Numbered from the stretch's first letter, positions 16,117 through 26,284 are shown. The stretch is DNA of 64,000 nt from an uncultured Flavobacteriaceae bacterium (GCA_947497245.1 CANMFO010000002.1:1-64000), one strand, 5' to 3'. Translations and numbers: made by a program. Notes: generated from the sequence alone by a model not told the origin.

Positions 16117-19100
16117 TTACAATATTTTTACCAACTGTAGATAGTCGTTATTCTTTGCGAAAAGAATACCCTTTTGACCTCCGGCCAACCGTAATACTTT
16201 TGCAGATTTGACTTCCCCCTTGATCATCAAACCACTTTCGTAGGGCATAACGCTGGACAATCCACCTTTACCGTCGCCCATTAGAAGTCCGCCATAACTC
16301 GCATCCCCCCTTGGGGTCTCTACTTCTGAGCCATATAGATTTCCCGCATATACAATATCCAAATTGCCATCTTGGTCAATATCATCTACAATCATGGTAT
16401 TGATGGGAGCAATTTGGGCCAGATTATCCAACGGTCTTAATTTAAAATGTCCGTTGCCCAAGTTCTCCACATAACAATTCGCAAAACTTTTTACCTCGTA
16501 ATGGGTCGATTTCGCCAAGTGTTCAGTTGAATATATCTGTTCTAGGCTGGCAGTTGCAAATGAATGGTAATCCTTGAACTTCGTTTTAATTGCAGGTATC
16601 TGTTGCGAAGAGCATTCTCTACCTCGTATCGGAACCTGGACTTCTTTTTCGAATTTGCTCAACACAATATCATTTTTGCCATTATTGTCATAATCATAAG
16701 TGTAAAGGCTAAATGGAGAATTCTTTTTTGCTTGATATTTGTAATTTTTGCCCAAGTTGCCCAGAATAAAATCCTGATCGCCATCTTGGTCAAAATCGTC
16801 GCTTGCCATACCGAACCACCAAGCTGTCGTATCGTCAAAACCGATCGATTTACTCTGATCGATAAATTTACCATCCTCATTTTTTAGATAGGTAATGCCC
16901 ATCCATTCGCCGACAATCAACAAATCTTTTTGGGAGTTTCCGTCCAGGTCGATCCATTGGGCCTGGGTCACCATTCCCAAATCGAGTAAGCCGGGTGCGA
17001 TATCCTCGGTAACATCAACAAATTTTACTTCTGAACCACTGCTTTCATTCTTGAGGATAGTGCTTTTTGGCGCGGTCGGATAATTCCTGGGCGTGATCCT
17101 TCCTCCGATGAACAAATCAACATCACCGTCGTTGTCAAAGTCTGAAGGCACCACGGTGGAACCGCTCTCTGTCATTTCGGGCAGGGCCGAATCCATTTTT
17201 ACAAAATTGCCCTGTCCCTTATTAAGATAGAACTTGTCTTGATAATAGCGGTCTCCCTTTATATATTCATTGCCCCCGCAGACGACATACAAATCCAAGA
17301 GACCATCGCCATTGGCATCAAAAAAAGAAGCGCTTACATCTTCCCGTAACTTATCGGCCTCCCATATTTCCGCTCCGATTTCCGAAAACGTACCATCCGA
17401 ATTTTGTCGGAACATTTTGCCGGAAGACCTGTTGGCGCCCCCGATATAAAAATCGTCAAGGCCATCGTTGTCAATGTCTCCCACGGCCAATGCAGGGCCA
17501 TATTGCGAGATTTTATGGGGAAGTAGTACCTGGTATCGAAAATCATCAAAATTATTTTCCTCATGCTTGTATGCCAACCCGACTTTATGGGTAATATCCT
17601 CAAAATGGGATGCAGCTTTTTTTACTTCGGATCTCTGGGCAAGCGATGTGTTTTGGTGATTTACCCTAATCGTTTGGTCCGTGCCCACATCGTGGAGTAC
17701 TTCTTCGGTTCCGTCTTGCCAAACCACCCTTACTTTTTCAACGGCCTCTTTTTTGCCCACCCCAAAATGTACTATGGGTTCTACTGAAGATTGAAATCCG
17801 CGAGTCATGATCATTTCTTGAAATTGGATTTCTCCGCCATCTTCCAACCAAACCTTACAGCCTAAGCCGAAAGGGTTTTCCTTTGGCCCTTCCAATTTTA
17901 ACCTTAGGTAGTTGTTTGCCTCGAGGTCGCTGGTATTATTTTCATAGACCACACTGCGATCGTCCAGATTGTTTACCACTAGATCTAGATCACCATCATT
18001 GTCAAGGTCGGCATAGGCCACTCCGTTGGAAAATCCGTTGAAATTAACGCCCCAATCTTCGGAGACTTTGTCAAAGGTCAGATCTCCGTTGTTCTTAAAG
18101 GCGTAATTTTCGATTTTTTCCGAAGGTATCTTTTTGGTCAGATCCAATGGATTTCCATCTTCGAAATTCTTGATCTCATCACTCCTAAAATAATCGCTAT
18201 TGTTGATATCGCGCCGTACCCCGTTGGTCACATAAATATCCTTTAGGCCATCGTTGTCAAAATCGGCAAACAAGGAGGCCCAGCTCCAATCGGTGGATGA
18301 AACCCCGGCAATTTTGGCGATATCCCCAAAATGGGGCAGTCCAATGCTGTCATTGCCCATGTTCAATTGGAGGGTATTAATCGAATATTGGTGGTGCATG
18401 TTATGGCTTACGATATTATGGAACCTTTCAGGATCCATGCTGTCCATATTTTCCTTGGCCCTTCGATGGCTTTTGGGCATCATATCCACCTGGTAGAGAT
18501 CCAAACGGCCATCATTGTTGAAATCGGCCACGTCGGAACCCATTCCAAAATAGGAGGTATGGTTGGTAAGGTTAAGGTTTTGATCGCTAAAAGTACCGTC
18601 TTGATTGTTGATCAAAAAATGGTCAGGCGTGCTAAAGTCATTGGAAACATATATATCGGGCCAACCGTCTTGGTTGTAATCCCCCACGGAAACCCCAAGG
18701 GACAAAGCGTACTTGTTCAATCCCGATTCATGGGTAACATCCGTAAACTTTTCGTTGCCTTCATTTTTGTACAACCTATCACTTTTGTCATAGGGCGCAT
18801 TATTGCGATATGTTAGAAAATCTGTGATACTCGTACGCGAATCGACCAAAGGGTAGTTGATCACATAGAGATCTTGGTCTCCATCAAGATCATAGTCAAA
18901 AAAAACGGCCTGGGTGCTGTTTCCCGAATCGGCCACTCCATACCTTTCCGCAGATTCGGTAAATGTGGGGATTTGCCCTTCTTTGGCATCGTTGATGTAA
19001 AGCAGGTTCTTGGTGGTGGCCCATTTTCCGGAAACGCTTACATAGATATCCAACCAGCCGTCCTGGTTTGCGTCTCCTAATGTTACACCGGTCACCCATC

Positions 19101-19491
19101 TGTCATCTCCTCCCACGTCTGCCTGGACGGTGACATCTTCAAACTTAAGGTCACCCCTGTTCAGGTATAATCTGTTCTCTACCATGTTTCCGGTAAAATA
19201 AATGTCCGACAGTCCGTCGTTGTTCAAATCGCCCGTCGCCACTCCACCGCCCATATAGATGTACATGTAGTTGAAGTAGTTAACGGAGTCGTTTTCGGTA
19301 AGATTGTTCGCAAAATCGATTCCCGTTTTTTCAGCGGGTACTTCCGTAAACATTTTTTGCCCTCTTAAAGCACTGCTTTTGGGGTTTGTACAATTTAGGA
19401 ATACCAGCGACCCAAGAAGGGTGCCTACCCATTTCAAGTTTGCGCTGCATAAGTTTATACGGCTTTGATTTTTTTGGTTTTTAAAAACCAT
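16117..19491 (-). CDS. FG-GAP/VCBS-repeat lipoprotein with ASPIC/UnbV domain
   Basis: 1124 residues. Lipoprotein signal LGSLVFLNCTNP (cysteine near residue 34). Many FG-GAP/VCBS blades with calcium-binding DxNxDGxxDxY cores (GDLNNDGLSDIYFTGN, GDANQDGWLDIYVS, ADFNNDGRLDLYQVD, GDIDNDGLDDFYIGG, DDIDQDGNLDIVYAGN) forming a beta-propeller. The middle ASPIC/UnbV segment (LRLKLEGPKENPFGLGCKVW ... MIMTRGFQSSVEPIVHFGVG) is present. Such CRTAC1-like lipoproteins are common third genes after susC-susD in flavobacteria and are thought to bind glycans at the surface. It begins 118 bases downstream of the susD stop. Confidence 0.88.
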   Translation of the reverse strand: MVFKNQKNQSRINLCSANLKWVGTLLGSLVFLNCTNPKSSALRGQKMFTEVPAEKTGIDFANNLTENDSVNYFNYMYIYMGGGVATGDLNNDGLSDIYFTGNMVENRLYLNRGDLKFEDVTVQADVGGDDRWVTGVTLGDANQDGWLDIYVSVSGKWATTKNLLYINDAKEGQIPTFTESAERYGVADSGNSTQAVFFDYDLDGDQDLYVINYPLVDSRTSITDFLTYRNNAPYDKSDRLYKNEGNEKFTDVTHESGLNKYALSLGVSVGDYNQDGWPDIYVSNDFSTPDHFLINNQDGTFSDQNLNLTNHTSYFGMGSDVADFNNDGRLDLYQVDMMPKSHRRAKENMDSMDPERFHNIVSHNMHHQYSINTLQLNMGNDSIGLPHFGDIAKIAGVSSTDWSWASLFADFDNDGLKDIYVTNGVRRDINNSDYFRSDEIKNFEDGNPLDLTKKIPSEKIENYAFKNNGDLTFDKVSEDWGVNFNGFSNGVAYADLDNDGDLDLVVNNLDDRSVVYENNTSDLEANNYLRLKLEGPKENPFGLGCKVWLEDGGEIQFQEMIMTRGFQSSVEPIVHFGVGKKEAVEKVRVVWQDGTEEVLHDVGTDQTIRVNHQNTSLAQRSEVKKAASHFEDITHKVGLAYKHEENNFDDFRYQVLLPHKISQYGPALAVGDIDNDGLDDFYIGGANRSSGKMFRQNSDGTFSEIGAEIWEADKLREDVSASFFDANGDGLLDLYVVCGGNEYIKGDRYYQDKFYLNKGQGNFVKMDSALPEMTESGSTVVPSDFDNDGDVDLFIGGRITPRNYPTAPKSTILKNESSGSEVKFVDVTEDIAPGLLDLGMVTQAQWIDLDGNSQKDLLIVGEWMGITYLKNEDGKFIDQSKSIGFDDTTAWWFGMASDDFDQDGDQDFILGNLGKNYKYQAKKNSPFSLYTYDYDNNGKNDIVLSKFEKEVQVPIRGRECSSQQIPAIKTKFKDYHSFATASLEQIYSTEHLAKSTHYEVKSFANCYVENLGNGHFKLRPLDNLAQIAPINTMIVDDIDQDGNLDIVYAGNLYGSEVETPRGDASYGGLLMGDGKGGLSSVMPYESGLMIKGEVKSAKVLRLAGGQKGILFAKNNDYLQLVKIL

Positions 19492-19565
19492 ACTTTAATT
19501 GTTGTGTCATTAATATAGACCACAAATCCATCTACATAATTATGCAGATGGAATTTGCGCCCAAG

Positions 19566-19591
19566 AATTAAACTAAACTAAACTAAAACAA
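19566..19591. repeat. Short AAACT-type simple repeat between susD and FG-GAP genes
   Basis: Five imperfect copies of AAACTA/AAACA in tandem just after the susD stop codon. Probably ordinary low-complexity spacer. Confidence 0.5.
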
Positions 19592-19609
19592 ACTAACTCA
19601 ATTCGTACT

Positions 19610-21448
19610 CTAATCGTAGCCCGGATTTTGTTCGATACCACCTTTAGACCGGTTTATCTCGTCCCTTGGTATGGGCAGCAGGTAATAAAAATCTCCTGGC
19701 CATGATGCCCTCTGGGTGTTTACAGGGCCATATTCAAAGTTAAATTTTCCTCCATCGGACCAGTCCCTGGTAACCGACGACAAACCATTAACAGGATTGA
19801 TATCAATATTACCCTCACCTGCTTTCCATCGGTTTAAATCGAAAAATCGATGGTCTTCCAAAGCCAATTCCACGGCTCTTTCCTTTCTGTACACCTCAAC
19901 CAGTTCAGCACCGGTTGCCGTGATCGACGGCATATTTACAGATGCTCTGCTTCTAATCATGTTGATATAATTTATGGCCTCGCTCTCGTTGCCCAATGCA
20001 ATCTGAATTTCAGCATAATTCAGGTAGAGCTCGCCCAACCTGATCCACGGTGTAACACTGTTGTAATCATAGTCGGTACTGGCCCTTGGCCCTTCAAAAT
20101 CCAATAGTTTTCTAAAGGTGTACCCTACTTGAACATTCCAATGGAAAGGTGTTAGGCCCATGTCAAAATAGGTTTCCGAGTCGCGACCAAAATCGAACAA
20201 CTGTTGGCCGTTTATGGGATCCACAGCCGTGGGGTTTTCATTCGGAATATCGGGATTGGCATCCTCCCAATATTCATACGTACGTATTGTCGACTTGGCA
20301 CCGTCACTAAGGTTGACCGGCTCGGCACCGGGGTACAAAACGGTAACATAAAAACGCGGGTCACGATCTACGAACGGATTTTGTGGATCATGGCCGGAAG
20401 CCGGGTTTACCGTAAAGTTTTCATCTAGATAGGGATATTCCCCGTTGGTCATTTGAAACATGTTGACCAAACGCTGCGTTGGCATTACTTTCTGCTGCGC
20501 ATCAAAGCCACTGGGCCAAAAATCGTAGTTATAGCCCCATGCCAAACCAAATGCTAAAGACTCCGTACCATTTGGCCCGGTATATTCACGACCAAAGATC
20601 ACCTCTTCCGTTTTTATAGGTTCACGGAAGATCTGTTCAAAATCAGCGTGTAAACTGTAACCTTCCGCAAAGACGGCCTCATGAGCGGCTTTTGCAGCCT
20701 GCCATTTTGATATATCATTTGAGGGATTGTTCAACGGGCTCGCCATGTACAGCAACATTCTCGCTTTGAGTGCCAACGCGGCGCCTTTATTTGCCCTTCC
20801 TGTCTCCATATCCTCTCCATCCAATAGACCGGCAGCTTTATCCAATTCATTCAAAACAAACTGGGCTACCTCATCATATGAACTTCTTGTTACCGGGGTT
20901 GAATCCGCATCTTCCAACCCGACAGAATTTGTAATCAAGGGTACCCCGCCGAAATGACGTAACAACTCGAAATAAATATAGGCCCTTTGAAAAGTCGACT
21001 CCCCTGTCAAAACCCTTAAACGCTCCGGATCAAGTTCTGTACTGCCTTCAGTTTTTTCAAAGAAAATATTGATTCGATTAATGAAGTTATAGGAATTGGC
21101 ATACAAGTCCCTCGTAAAATCATCGACCAAGTCCGCGGTCATGTTTCCTTCTCGATAGGCTATGGCACCGCCACCGTTCTGTACTTGGGTGTCTTGAAAA
21201 ATACCGATATCCGTCAACCCTTCATAACCACCCGCATCAGGCTCATAATGGGGCCGAATGCCCCGATAATTGCCATTTACGTAGTTCGTTGAAAAAACCT
21301 CGTCAACGAATACGGCCTCTTCACTTATCCTATCCAAAGGTGTCAATTCCAGAATATCTTCACTACAGGAAGAAACTGCCATTAAAAAAACAATTGTCAT
21401 GACCGCTTTCAAAAACCAATCCAATTTATTTATTTTATTATATTTCAT
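19610..21448 (-). CDS. RagB/SusD-family glycan-binding lipoprotein
   Basis: 612 residues from ATG 21448 (10 bases after the susC stop). Signal peptide and lipobox (FLMAVSSCSED). Then the family pattern: ILELTPLDRISEEAVF at the N-terminus, TPR-like helices with ESTFQRAYIYFELLRHFGGVPL, KAARMLLYMASPLNNPS-type helix, and the C-terminal RLGELYLNYAEIQIALGNESEAINYINMIRSRASV and LNRWK segments. SusD caps the SusC channel and binds incoming oligosaccharide at the outer membrane. The surrounding GH92 genes point to alpha-mannose-containing glycan as ligand. An earlier ATG (21472) overlaps susC and would put extra residues before the signal. Confidence 0.95.
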   Translation of the reverse strand: MKYNKINKLDWFLKAVMTIVFLMAVSSCSEDILELTPLDRISEEAVFVDEVFSTNYVNGNYRGIRPHYEPDAGGYEGLTDIGIFQDTQVQNGGGAIAYREGNMTADLVDDFTRDLYANSYNFINRINIFFEKTEGSTELDPERLRVLTGESTFQRAYIYFELLRHFGGVPLITNSVGLEDADSTPVTRSSYDEVAQFVLNELDKAAGLLDGEDMETGRANKGAALALKARMLLYMASPLNNPSNDISKWQAAKAAHEAVFAEGYSLHADFEQIFREPIKTEEVIFGREYTGPNGTESLAFGLAWGYNYDFWPSGFDAQQKVMPTQRLVNMFQMTNGEYPYLDENFTVNPASGHDPQNPFVDRDPRFYVTVLYPGAEPVNLSDGAKSTIRTYEYWEDANPDIPNENPTAVDPINGQQLFDFGRDSETYFDMGLTPFHWNVQVGYTFRKLLDFEGPRASTDYDYNSVTPWIRLGELYLNYAEIQIALGNESEAINYINMIRSRASVNMPSITATGAELVEVYRKERAVELALEDHRFFDLNRWKAGEGNIDINPVNGLSSVTRDWSDGGKFNFEYGPVNTQRASWPGDFYYLLPIPRDEINRSKGGIEQNPGYD

Positions 21449-21458
21449 AATACAATTT

Positions 21459-24400
21459 TTAAAAAGTAACATTAAAACCTAAACTAACCGTGCCCAACTG
21501 AGGAAAACCTGCTCCATTGAAAGACCTAAACTCAGGATCTCCCAACTCAAATTCCGACATGGCATCATAAAGGGTCAGAATATTGGTGGCACTGACGTAC
21601 AGCCTAAAACTATCGATCGCACCACCAAAAGATTTAAAGACTTGGTCAGGTAGGGTATAGCCCAACTGCATTTGTTTGATACGCAAGAAAGCTGCATCAC
21701 GGTACCAAAAATCTGCTTCAAAAGGATTGCTGTCCAAAGTACCTGTTCTCAATATCCTAGGCAATGACGCATTTGTGTTATCCAAGGTATAGCTGTTCTC
21801 GGCGGCATAGGTCAAGCCGTTGCCGGAAGCCCCGGAATTAAAGCCGTTGCCGAACACTTTTTTTACCTCGGTCTGCCCTTGGAAGAGCATGCTAAAATCG
21901 AGTCCCTTGTATCCCGCCGTAACATTTAAACCATATTGCAGCCCAGGAAAACTTTGACCATCAAAAGCGTAGCGATCGTCCGAATTGATCGTGCCGTCTC
22001 CGTTCAGATCTTCAAAAATCAAATTTCCGAGACCGGCGCCGGCATAGTTGACGTTATTGTCCAAATCTGCCTGGGTCCTGTAAATGCCCAAGGTTTTATA
22101 GACCAATACGGATGTAGCGGGTCGACCTTCAAAACTTTGGAATTCCGAACCTTCTGGTGGGGGCACCTGATCCCTAAAGACCAGCTCGTTCTTGGCATAG
22201 GTAGCATTAAGCGCAAGACCGAGTTCAAAATCATTTGCGTTGGCGTACTTGAACGCCAACTGCCCATCCAGTCCCTCATTTTTAAACTCCCCAATATTCT
22301 CACTCGGTGGAATGATTCCAAAAGTACTGGGGATGGAAGAATTTCTTGCAGCTAAAATATCCGTCGTTCGCTGTTTGAAATAATCGAGCACAAATGATAG
22401 CTTTCCATTGAATAGGGAACCTTCTAGGCCAATATCCAAGTTTTCCGTTTTTTCCCAAGTAATGGCCGGATTTGCAGCCACGCCCGGGACCAAAACGGTT
22501 ACATCCTGCCCGCCGATCACATAACCGCCGTTATTGCCCGGAAGTCCTTCGGGAAATCCAAAGGATTGAAGAAATTGAAATTGATCGACCCGATCATTCC
22601 CCAGAATACCCCAAGATGCCCTTAGTTTTAAATCCTCAAAAAGGTTTTCGGGCATAAAGGATTCTTCTGAAATACGCCAACCCACGGATGCGCCCGGAAA
22701 GAAACCGAATCTATTGTCTTCGGGGAAGGTATCGGAACCGTCGTACCTAAAATTAAATTGAAAGAGGTATTTTGATTTATAGCCATAGGATATTCGCCCA
22801 AAATAGTTTTGCCGTGCGGTTTCAGCGGCGGAACCGTTGGTAAGCCAATTGCTCCTGTCGGGGCTTCCGGCGAATAATTCATCAAGTTCAAATGAGTCAA
22901 AACCCAATCGACCTGCCAAGAAATTATTTCGTTTGGTCTCACTCTGCTCATAGGCTACAAATGCCTTTAAATCGTGGTCCTCGCCAAACTTGCGTTCGTA
23001 TTCCAATCTGGCATTCAGCGTTAGTTGATTGCTCTGCCCAAAAGTTTGGGTCAATCCCACTGGCTCAACTTCCCGGGATGGCCGCTCAACGGCATTACCG
23101 TCAGCGTCCAGTTCCCAGTACGTCCAGGTGGTATTGAACGTCTTATCATAACTATACCATTGGTCATAGGCCGCAAAACCTTTGACCGAGAGCCCTTCCA
23201 ACAACCAGGGCGTTTTCCAATCAAAAGATAAAGTCGCATTGATAACATCATCCGTGAATCTGTTGTAACCTGGACCTGTAACACGAGCTGCAGGGTTCAG
23301 TTGCGAAAAACCTTCACCCGGTCGACCTGTGTTTCCCTCTATAAACGGGGGCAGCAATGGGCTTGTAGACCCTAGTGCTCCTCCTATGGCCCCATTTGCA
23401 CCTCCGCCCTGTGCAGTTTGGGTAAACTTACGTCGTGCATGCATATCAAACCGAAGGTCTAGATTATCACTGATATTCATATCAAGGTTTGAACGTAAAT
23501 TATACTGTCTTAACTTAGTCTTATCATCTCCAACCAGAAGCCCTCCCTGTCGGGCATGGCCGACAGATGCAAAATATTTAGTTTTTTCAGAACCGCCGCT
23601 AATATTCAATGAATGTCTAGTTTGTTCCAAAACTTGACCACCGATCAAGTCATCCCACCAATCCGAAGAAGTTCTGACGCCCGTTCTAAAAAGCTCGATC
23701 TGTGCATCGGAAAATGTCGGGTCCCTGCCGTCCAATGCATCCGCTGAATTTACGATGCCTATGTACTGAAGGGCGTTGGCCGTATTGGGTTTGGATATTG
23801 GGCGCGAAAAGCCATGGTCGAAATTATAAGAAAATTCCGGTTTGCCTACCTTACCTCTTTTAGTCGTTACGAGAATTACCCCACCAGCGGACTGAGCTCC
23901 ATAAATTGCAGCAGACGCATCTTTAAGAACCGTTAGGCTTTCTATATCGCCTGGGTCTATCCGATTAAGGTTATCTGGATCTCTGTTCGCCACTCCATCG
24001 ATTACATACAGGACAGGTGCGCTACCAAAACTACTAGAACCTCTTACCCTTATGTCGGCATCGTCAAAGCCCGGAGCAGCCGAACCTTGAACGGCAAAAA
24101 CGCCAGGTATTTGACCGGCTATTGAATTTGATACGGAAATTGCAGGGGTCTGTTTGAGTACCGCTCCCTCTACTTGTGAGACGGCATTGGTTACTTCAGC
24201 CCTTTTTTGGGTACCATATCCAATAACTACCACCTCATCCAATTGGCTGGCATCAAGTTCCATTTGAACATTAACCGTTGAAGAGGAACCCACGGTAACT
24301 TCTTGGGTAAAGTATCCGATATAAGAAAATACCAAAACACTACCTCCGTTTACCGTGATTGAATAGTTTCCATCAAAATCAGTAGAGACCCCATTGGTCG

Positions 24401-24650
24401 TGCCTTTTTCTACGATACTGGCCCCAGGGAGGCCAACTCCATTCTCATCTACCACCTGCCCGGTAATGCTTGTCTGTACAGATGTGACTATATCTACATT
24501 TGTGCGTTTTCCATTGGAACCCTTACTGTCATGCTCCAAGGCATGAATGTCATTTGCCCAGACTGCGTTCGAAGTAAAACACGTCAGTACGAATGCAAAC
24601 AGACCATACTTAGCCATATGCCCAACGTGTAATAAAATTTTACATTTCAT
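21459..24650 (-). CDS. SusC/RagA-family TonB-linked outer-membrane transporter
   Basis: About 1063 residues from ATG 24650 (begins MKCKILLHVGHM). Signal peptide, then a carboxypeptidase-regulatory-like domain (TSITGQVVDENGVGLPGASIVEKGTTNGVSTDFDGNYSI shape), the TonB/SusC signature LDEVVVIGYGTQKRAEVTNAVSQVEG, a plug domain (IPGVFAVQGSAAPGFDDADIRVRGSSSFGS, LTVLKDASAAIYGAQSAGGVI) and a long beta-barrel ending SLGFNVTF. Imports oligosaccharides captured by SusD. The start at 24713 in the same frame is a weaker codon and lies in the structured leader. Head of the susC-susD-FG-GAP unit. Confidence 0.95.
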   Translation of the reverse strand: MKCKILLHVGHMAKYGLFAFVLTCFTSNAVWANDIHALEHDSKGSNGKRTNVDIVTSVQTSITGQVVDENGVGLPGASIVEKGTTNGVSTDFDGNYSITVNGGSVLVFSYIGYFTQEVTVGSSSTVNVQMELDASQLDEVVVIGYGTQKRAEVTNAVSQVEGAVLKQTPAISVSNSIAGQIPGVFAVQGSAAPGFDDADIRVRGSSSFGSAPVLYVIDGVANRDPDNLNRIDPGDIESLTVLKDASAAIYGAQSAGGVILVTTKRGKVGKPEFSYNFDHGFSRPISKPNTANALQYIGIVNSADALDGRDPTFSDAQIELFRTGVRTSSDWWDDLIGGQVLEQTRHSLNISGGSEKTKYFASVGHARQGGLLVGDDKTKLRQYNLRSNLDMNISDNLDLRFDMHARRKFTQTAQGGGANGAIGGALGSTSPLLPPFIEGNTGRPGEGFSQLNPAARVTGPGYNRFTDDVINATLSFDWKTPWLLEGLSVKGFAAYDQWYSYDKTFNTTWTYWELDADGNAVERPSREVEPVGLTQTFGQSNQLTLNARLEYERKFGEDHDLKAFVAYEQSETKRNNFLAGRLGFDSFELDELFAGSPDRSNWLTNGSAAETARQNYFGRISYGYKSKYLFQFNFRYDGSDTFPEDNRFGFFPGASVGWRISEESFMPENLFEDLKLRASWGILGNDRVDQFQFLQSFGFPEGLPGNNGGYVIGGQDVTVLVPGVAANPAITWEKTENLDIGLEGSLFNGKLSFVLDYFKQRTTDILAARNSSIPSTFGIIPPSENIGEFKNEGLDGQLAFKYANANDFELGLALNATYAKNELVFRDQVPPPEGSEFQSFEGRPATSVLVYKTLGIYRTQADLDNNVNYAGAGLGNLIFEDLNGDGTINSDDRYAFDGQSFPGLQYGLNVTAGYKGLDFSMLFQGQTEVKKVFGNGFNSGASGNGLTYAAENSYTLDNTNASLPRILRTGTLDSNPFEADFWYRDAAFLRIKQMQLGYTLPDQVFKSFGGAIDSFRLYVSATNILTLYDAMSEFELGDPEFRSFNGAGFPQLGTVSLGFNVTF

Positions 24651-24688
24651 ATATTTGTATAGTTGATTATTAGTAAATAATTTGACTT

Positions 24689-24743
24689 GGGTCGAAAGAC
24701 CCGTTCGGGCCAATCCTTCTCCAGAGGATTGGTCTTTTTTTTT
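24689..24743. promoter_or_regulatory. Two hairpins in the susC leader; + strand terminator shape
   Basis: Hairpin A: GGGTC-GAAA-GACCC (24689-24702). Hairpin B: CCAATCCT (24710-24717) with AGGATTGG (24725-24732), 7-base loop, followed on the + strand by nine T (24735-24743). On the + strand B is a textbook rho-independent terminator, although no + strand gene precedes it; on the - strand both hairpins fall in the susC 5' untranslated region, 40-90 bases before ATG 24650. Either an attenuator-like leader or the end of an antisense RNA. Confidence 0.6.
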
Positions 24744-24974
24744 CCAGTTGTTTATGTTTTCATGTTGATTAAAATTTGATTTTTAAAAAGTTAGTTGATT
24801 TTTGTTGTTTTAAACACCTGGGTCAATCAGCCTCAGTAAGACATCCCTTTTCCTTTACGTCCGATTATAGGTTTTCTTCGTATTGCAACGTGTTTGAAGA
24901 ATAGTGATAACATCAAATAAAAGATCATTACTACCAGATAATCAATGGAATGGAAATATAAATATAGAATGTTC

Positions 24975-24990
24975 ATATGTCTATACATAT
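24975..24990. promoter_or_regulatory. Palindromic operator, site 1 (susC)
   Basis: Perfect palindrome ATATGT-CTAT-ACATAT. It directly abuts the susC -7 box (24991-24998) on the downstream side, so a bound repressor would cover the transcription start. Related sites occur at 31224 and 40889. Confidence 0.7.
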
Positions 24991-25020
24991 CAAATGTAAT
25001 AAAAAAAACCCAACAACCAA
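24991..25020 (-). promoter_or_regulatory. susC promoter
   Basis: On the - strand: TTG at 25020-25018, 19-base spacer, TACATTTG at 24998-24991. This fits the Bacteroidota consensus TTG-N17-23-TAnnTTTG. It predicts a leader of about 330 bases before ATG 24650. Confidence 0.7.
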
Positions 25021-25207
25021 GATTTTTTTAAGTTTTGTTTAACTTGAGTTAAACGAGTAGGTGTCTGAACCAGAATAGCTGAGCAGTGGCAATAGAAAAG
25101 GATGCGCAAAGTAGAGTACTACCCTTTTCTACTTGGCTACAATTTATTTTTCTTTTGTGAATTACCTCTATCTCAATCGCGAACACTCACCTTTGAAAAG
25201 CTCTTTT
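25021..25207. other. Spacer between the sterol-desaturase-like gene and the susC promoter
   Basis: No gene seen. Together with 24744-24974 it makes a 425-base gap between the genes that holds the susC promoter, operator and leader. Confidence 0.4.
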
Positions 25208-26224
25208 TTAGGGAGAATCCCGTGTTTGCAATTTTTTTAGATAATTGTTGCGTATAATTTTGGCGGTTTGGTGTTCTTCTGAATGGTGCCATCCCGGTGG
25301 CATGAATATATATTTTAGCTTCTTCTTAATTCCGGGTGCCTTTGAAACATCTTTTGCCAAGGCGATAATTTCACCAAAATAGACATCCAAAAAACTACCG
25401 GAATTCATCTTACGTGTAATGCCATATTCGATTTCGACATCTTGAGATTCATTTTGAAAGGTACCAAAAACCTTGTCCCAAATATTTAGCAGGTTGCAAA
25501 AATTGGTGTCCATATATAAGGGGTTCCTGGCATGGTGCACTCGATGGTGCGAAGGTGTCAATATGATTTTGTTCAGAAAACCGAGCCTTCCGTCTTTCAA
25601 AAGATTTTCCCCGATATGGATAAAAGCTCCCCAAGTACCATCGATGAACATAATCAAAAAAAGCATTTCAGGTTGTACCCCGAGCAATAAGCAGACTGTT
25701 GTGCGTATCACATCCGCATAGGGTGCCTCTAGGAAAAAATGGGCGTGTGTCACTGATAGATTCATATCCTCCGGGGCATGATGGGTAGAATGCAAACACC
25801 AGAACAACCGTACTTTGTGCCCCCAGTAGTGATATAGAAAATGTCCAAATTCCCAAACGATATAACCATAAATTAACGAGTACCACGTAAAATTTATCTG
25901 GAATGGAACGATAGGTTGCAGTATGCCAATAATATATGCAACCATGGCTATGGCTATGAACCTGCCTATGAACCTGTTGAAGATATAGATCAAGAAATTG
26001 ACCTTGTACACCTTGGTTTGGGGTTTTTTGTAAACAAACCCTAGTATGAGTTCCAAGAATAGCAACAAAGGAATTATCGGGTAAATCAGTGCCACGATAC
26101 CGTCGTAGGTTCGAAATGCCCTATAATCACCGGATTTTAGAATTTCCCAAGCTTGGGAAATGCCCAAAAAATCCGTTATTTCATTATAAAGTGTTGGTAA
26201 GATATCCATTGTATTTTTATTCAA
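25208..26224 (-). CDS. Sterol desaturase / fatty-acid hydroxylase family membrane protein
   Basis: 338 residues with four or five membrane segments (IPLLLFLELILGFVY, FIAIAMVAYIIGIL, WYSLIYGYIVWEFGHFLY) and the histidine boxes of the di-iron hydroxylase superfamily: HFLYHYWGHK, HSTHHAPEDMN and HRVHHARN, plus a HAHFF. Members hydroxylate or desaturate lipids in the inner membrane. It lies inside the mannan locus, between the GH92-MFS-ROK unit and susC, 60 bases from its upstream neighbour. The lipid substrate is unknown and a link to glycan use is not obvious. Confidence 0.85.
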   Translation of the reverse strand: MNKNTMDILPTLYNEITDFLGISQAWEILKSGDYRAFRTYDGIVALIYPIIPLLLFLELILGFVYKKPQTKVYKVNFLIYIFNRFIGRFIAIAMVAYIIGILQPIVPFQINFTWYSLIYGYIVWEFGHFLYHYWGHKVRLFWCLHSTHHAPEDMNLSVTHAHFFLEAPYADVIRTTVCLLLGVQPEMLFLIMFIDGTWGAFIHIGENLLKDGRLGFLNKIILTPSHHRVHHARNPLYMDTNFCNLLNIWDKVFGTFQNESQDVEIEYGITRKMNSGSFLDVYFGEIIALAKDVSKAPGIKKKLKYIFMPPGWHHSEEHQTAKIIRNNYLKKLQTRDSP

Positions 26225-26284
26225 TACCGTTTACATAAGAGTTGTTTTTTGGTATTTTATGCTTCGCAACGCACAACCCTAGGT

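Noticed and set aside
24714-24743. Terminator of a + strand gene upstream of susC
   Set aside because: There is no + strand gene before it; kept only as a leader or antisense-RNA finding.
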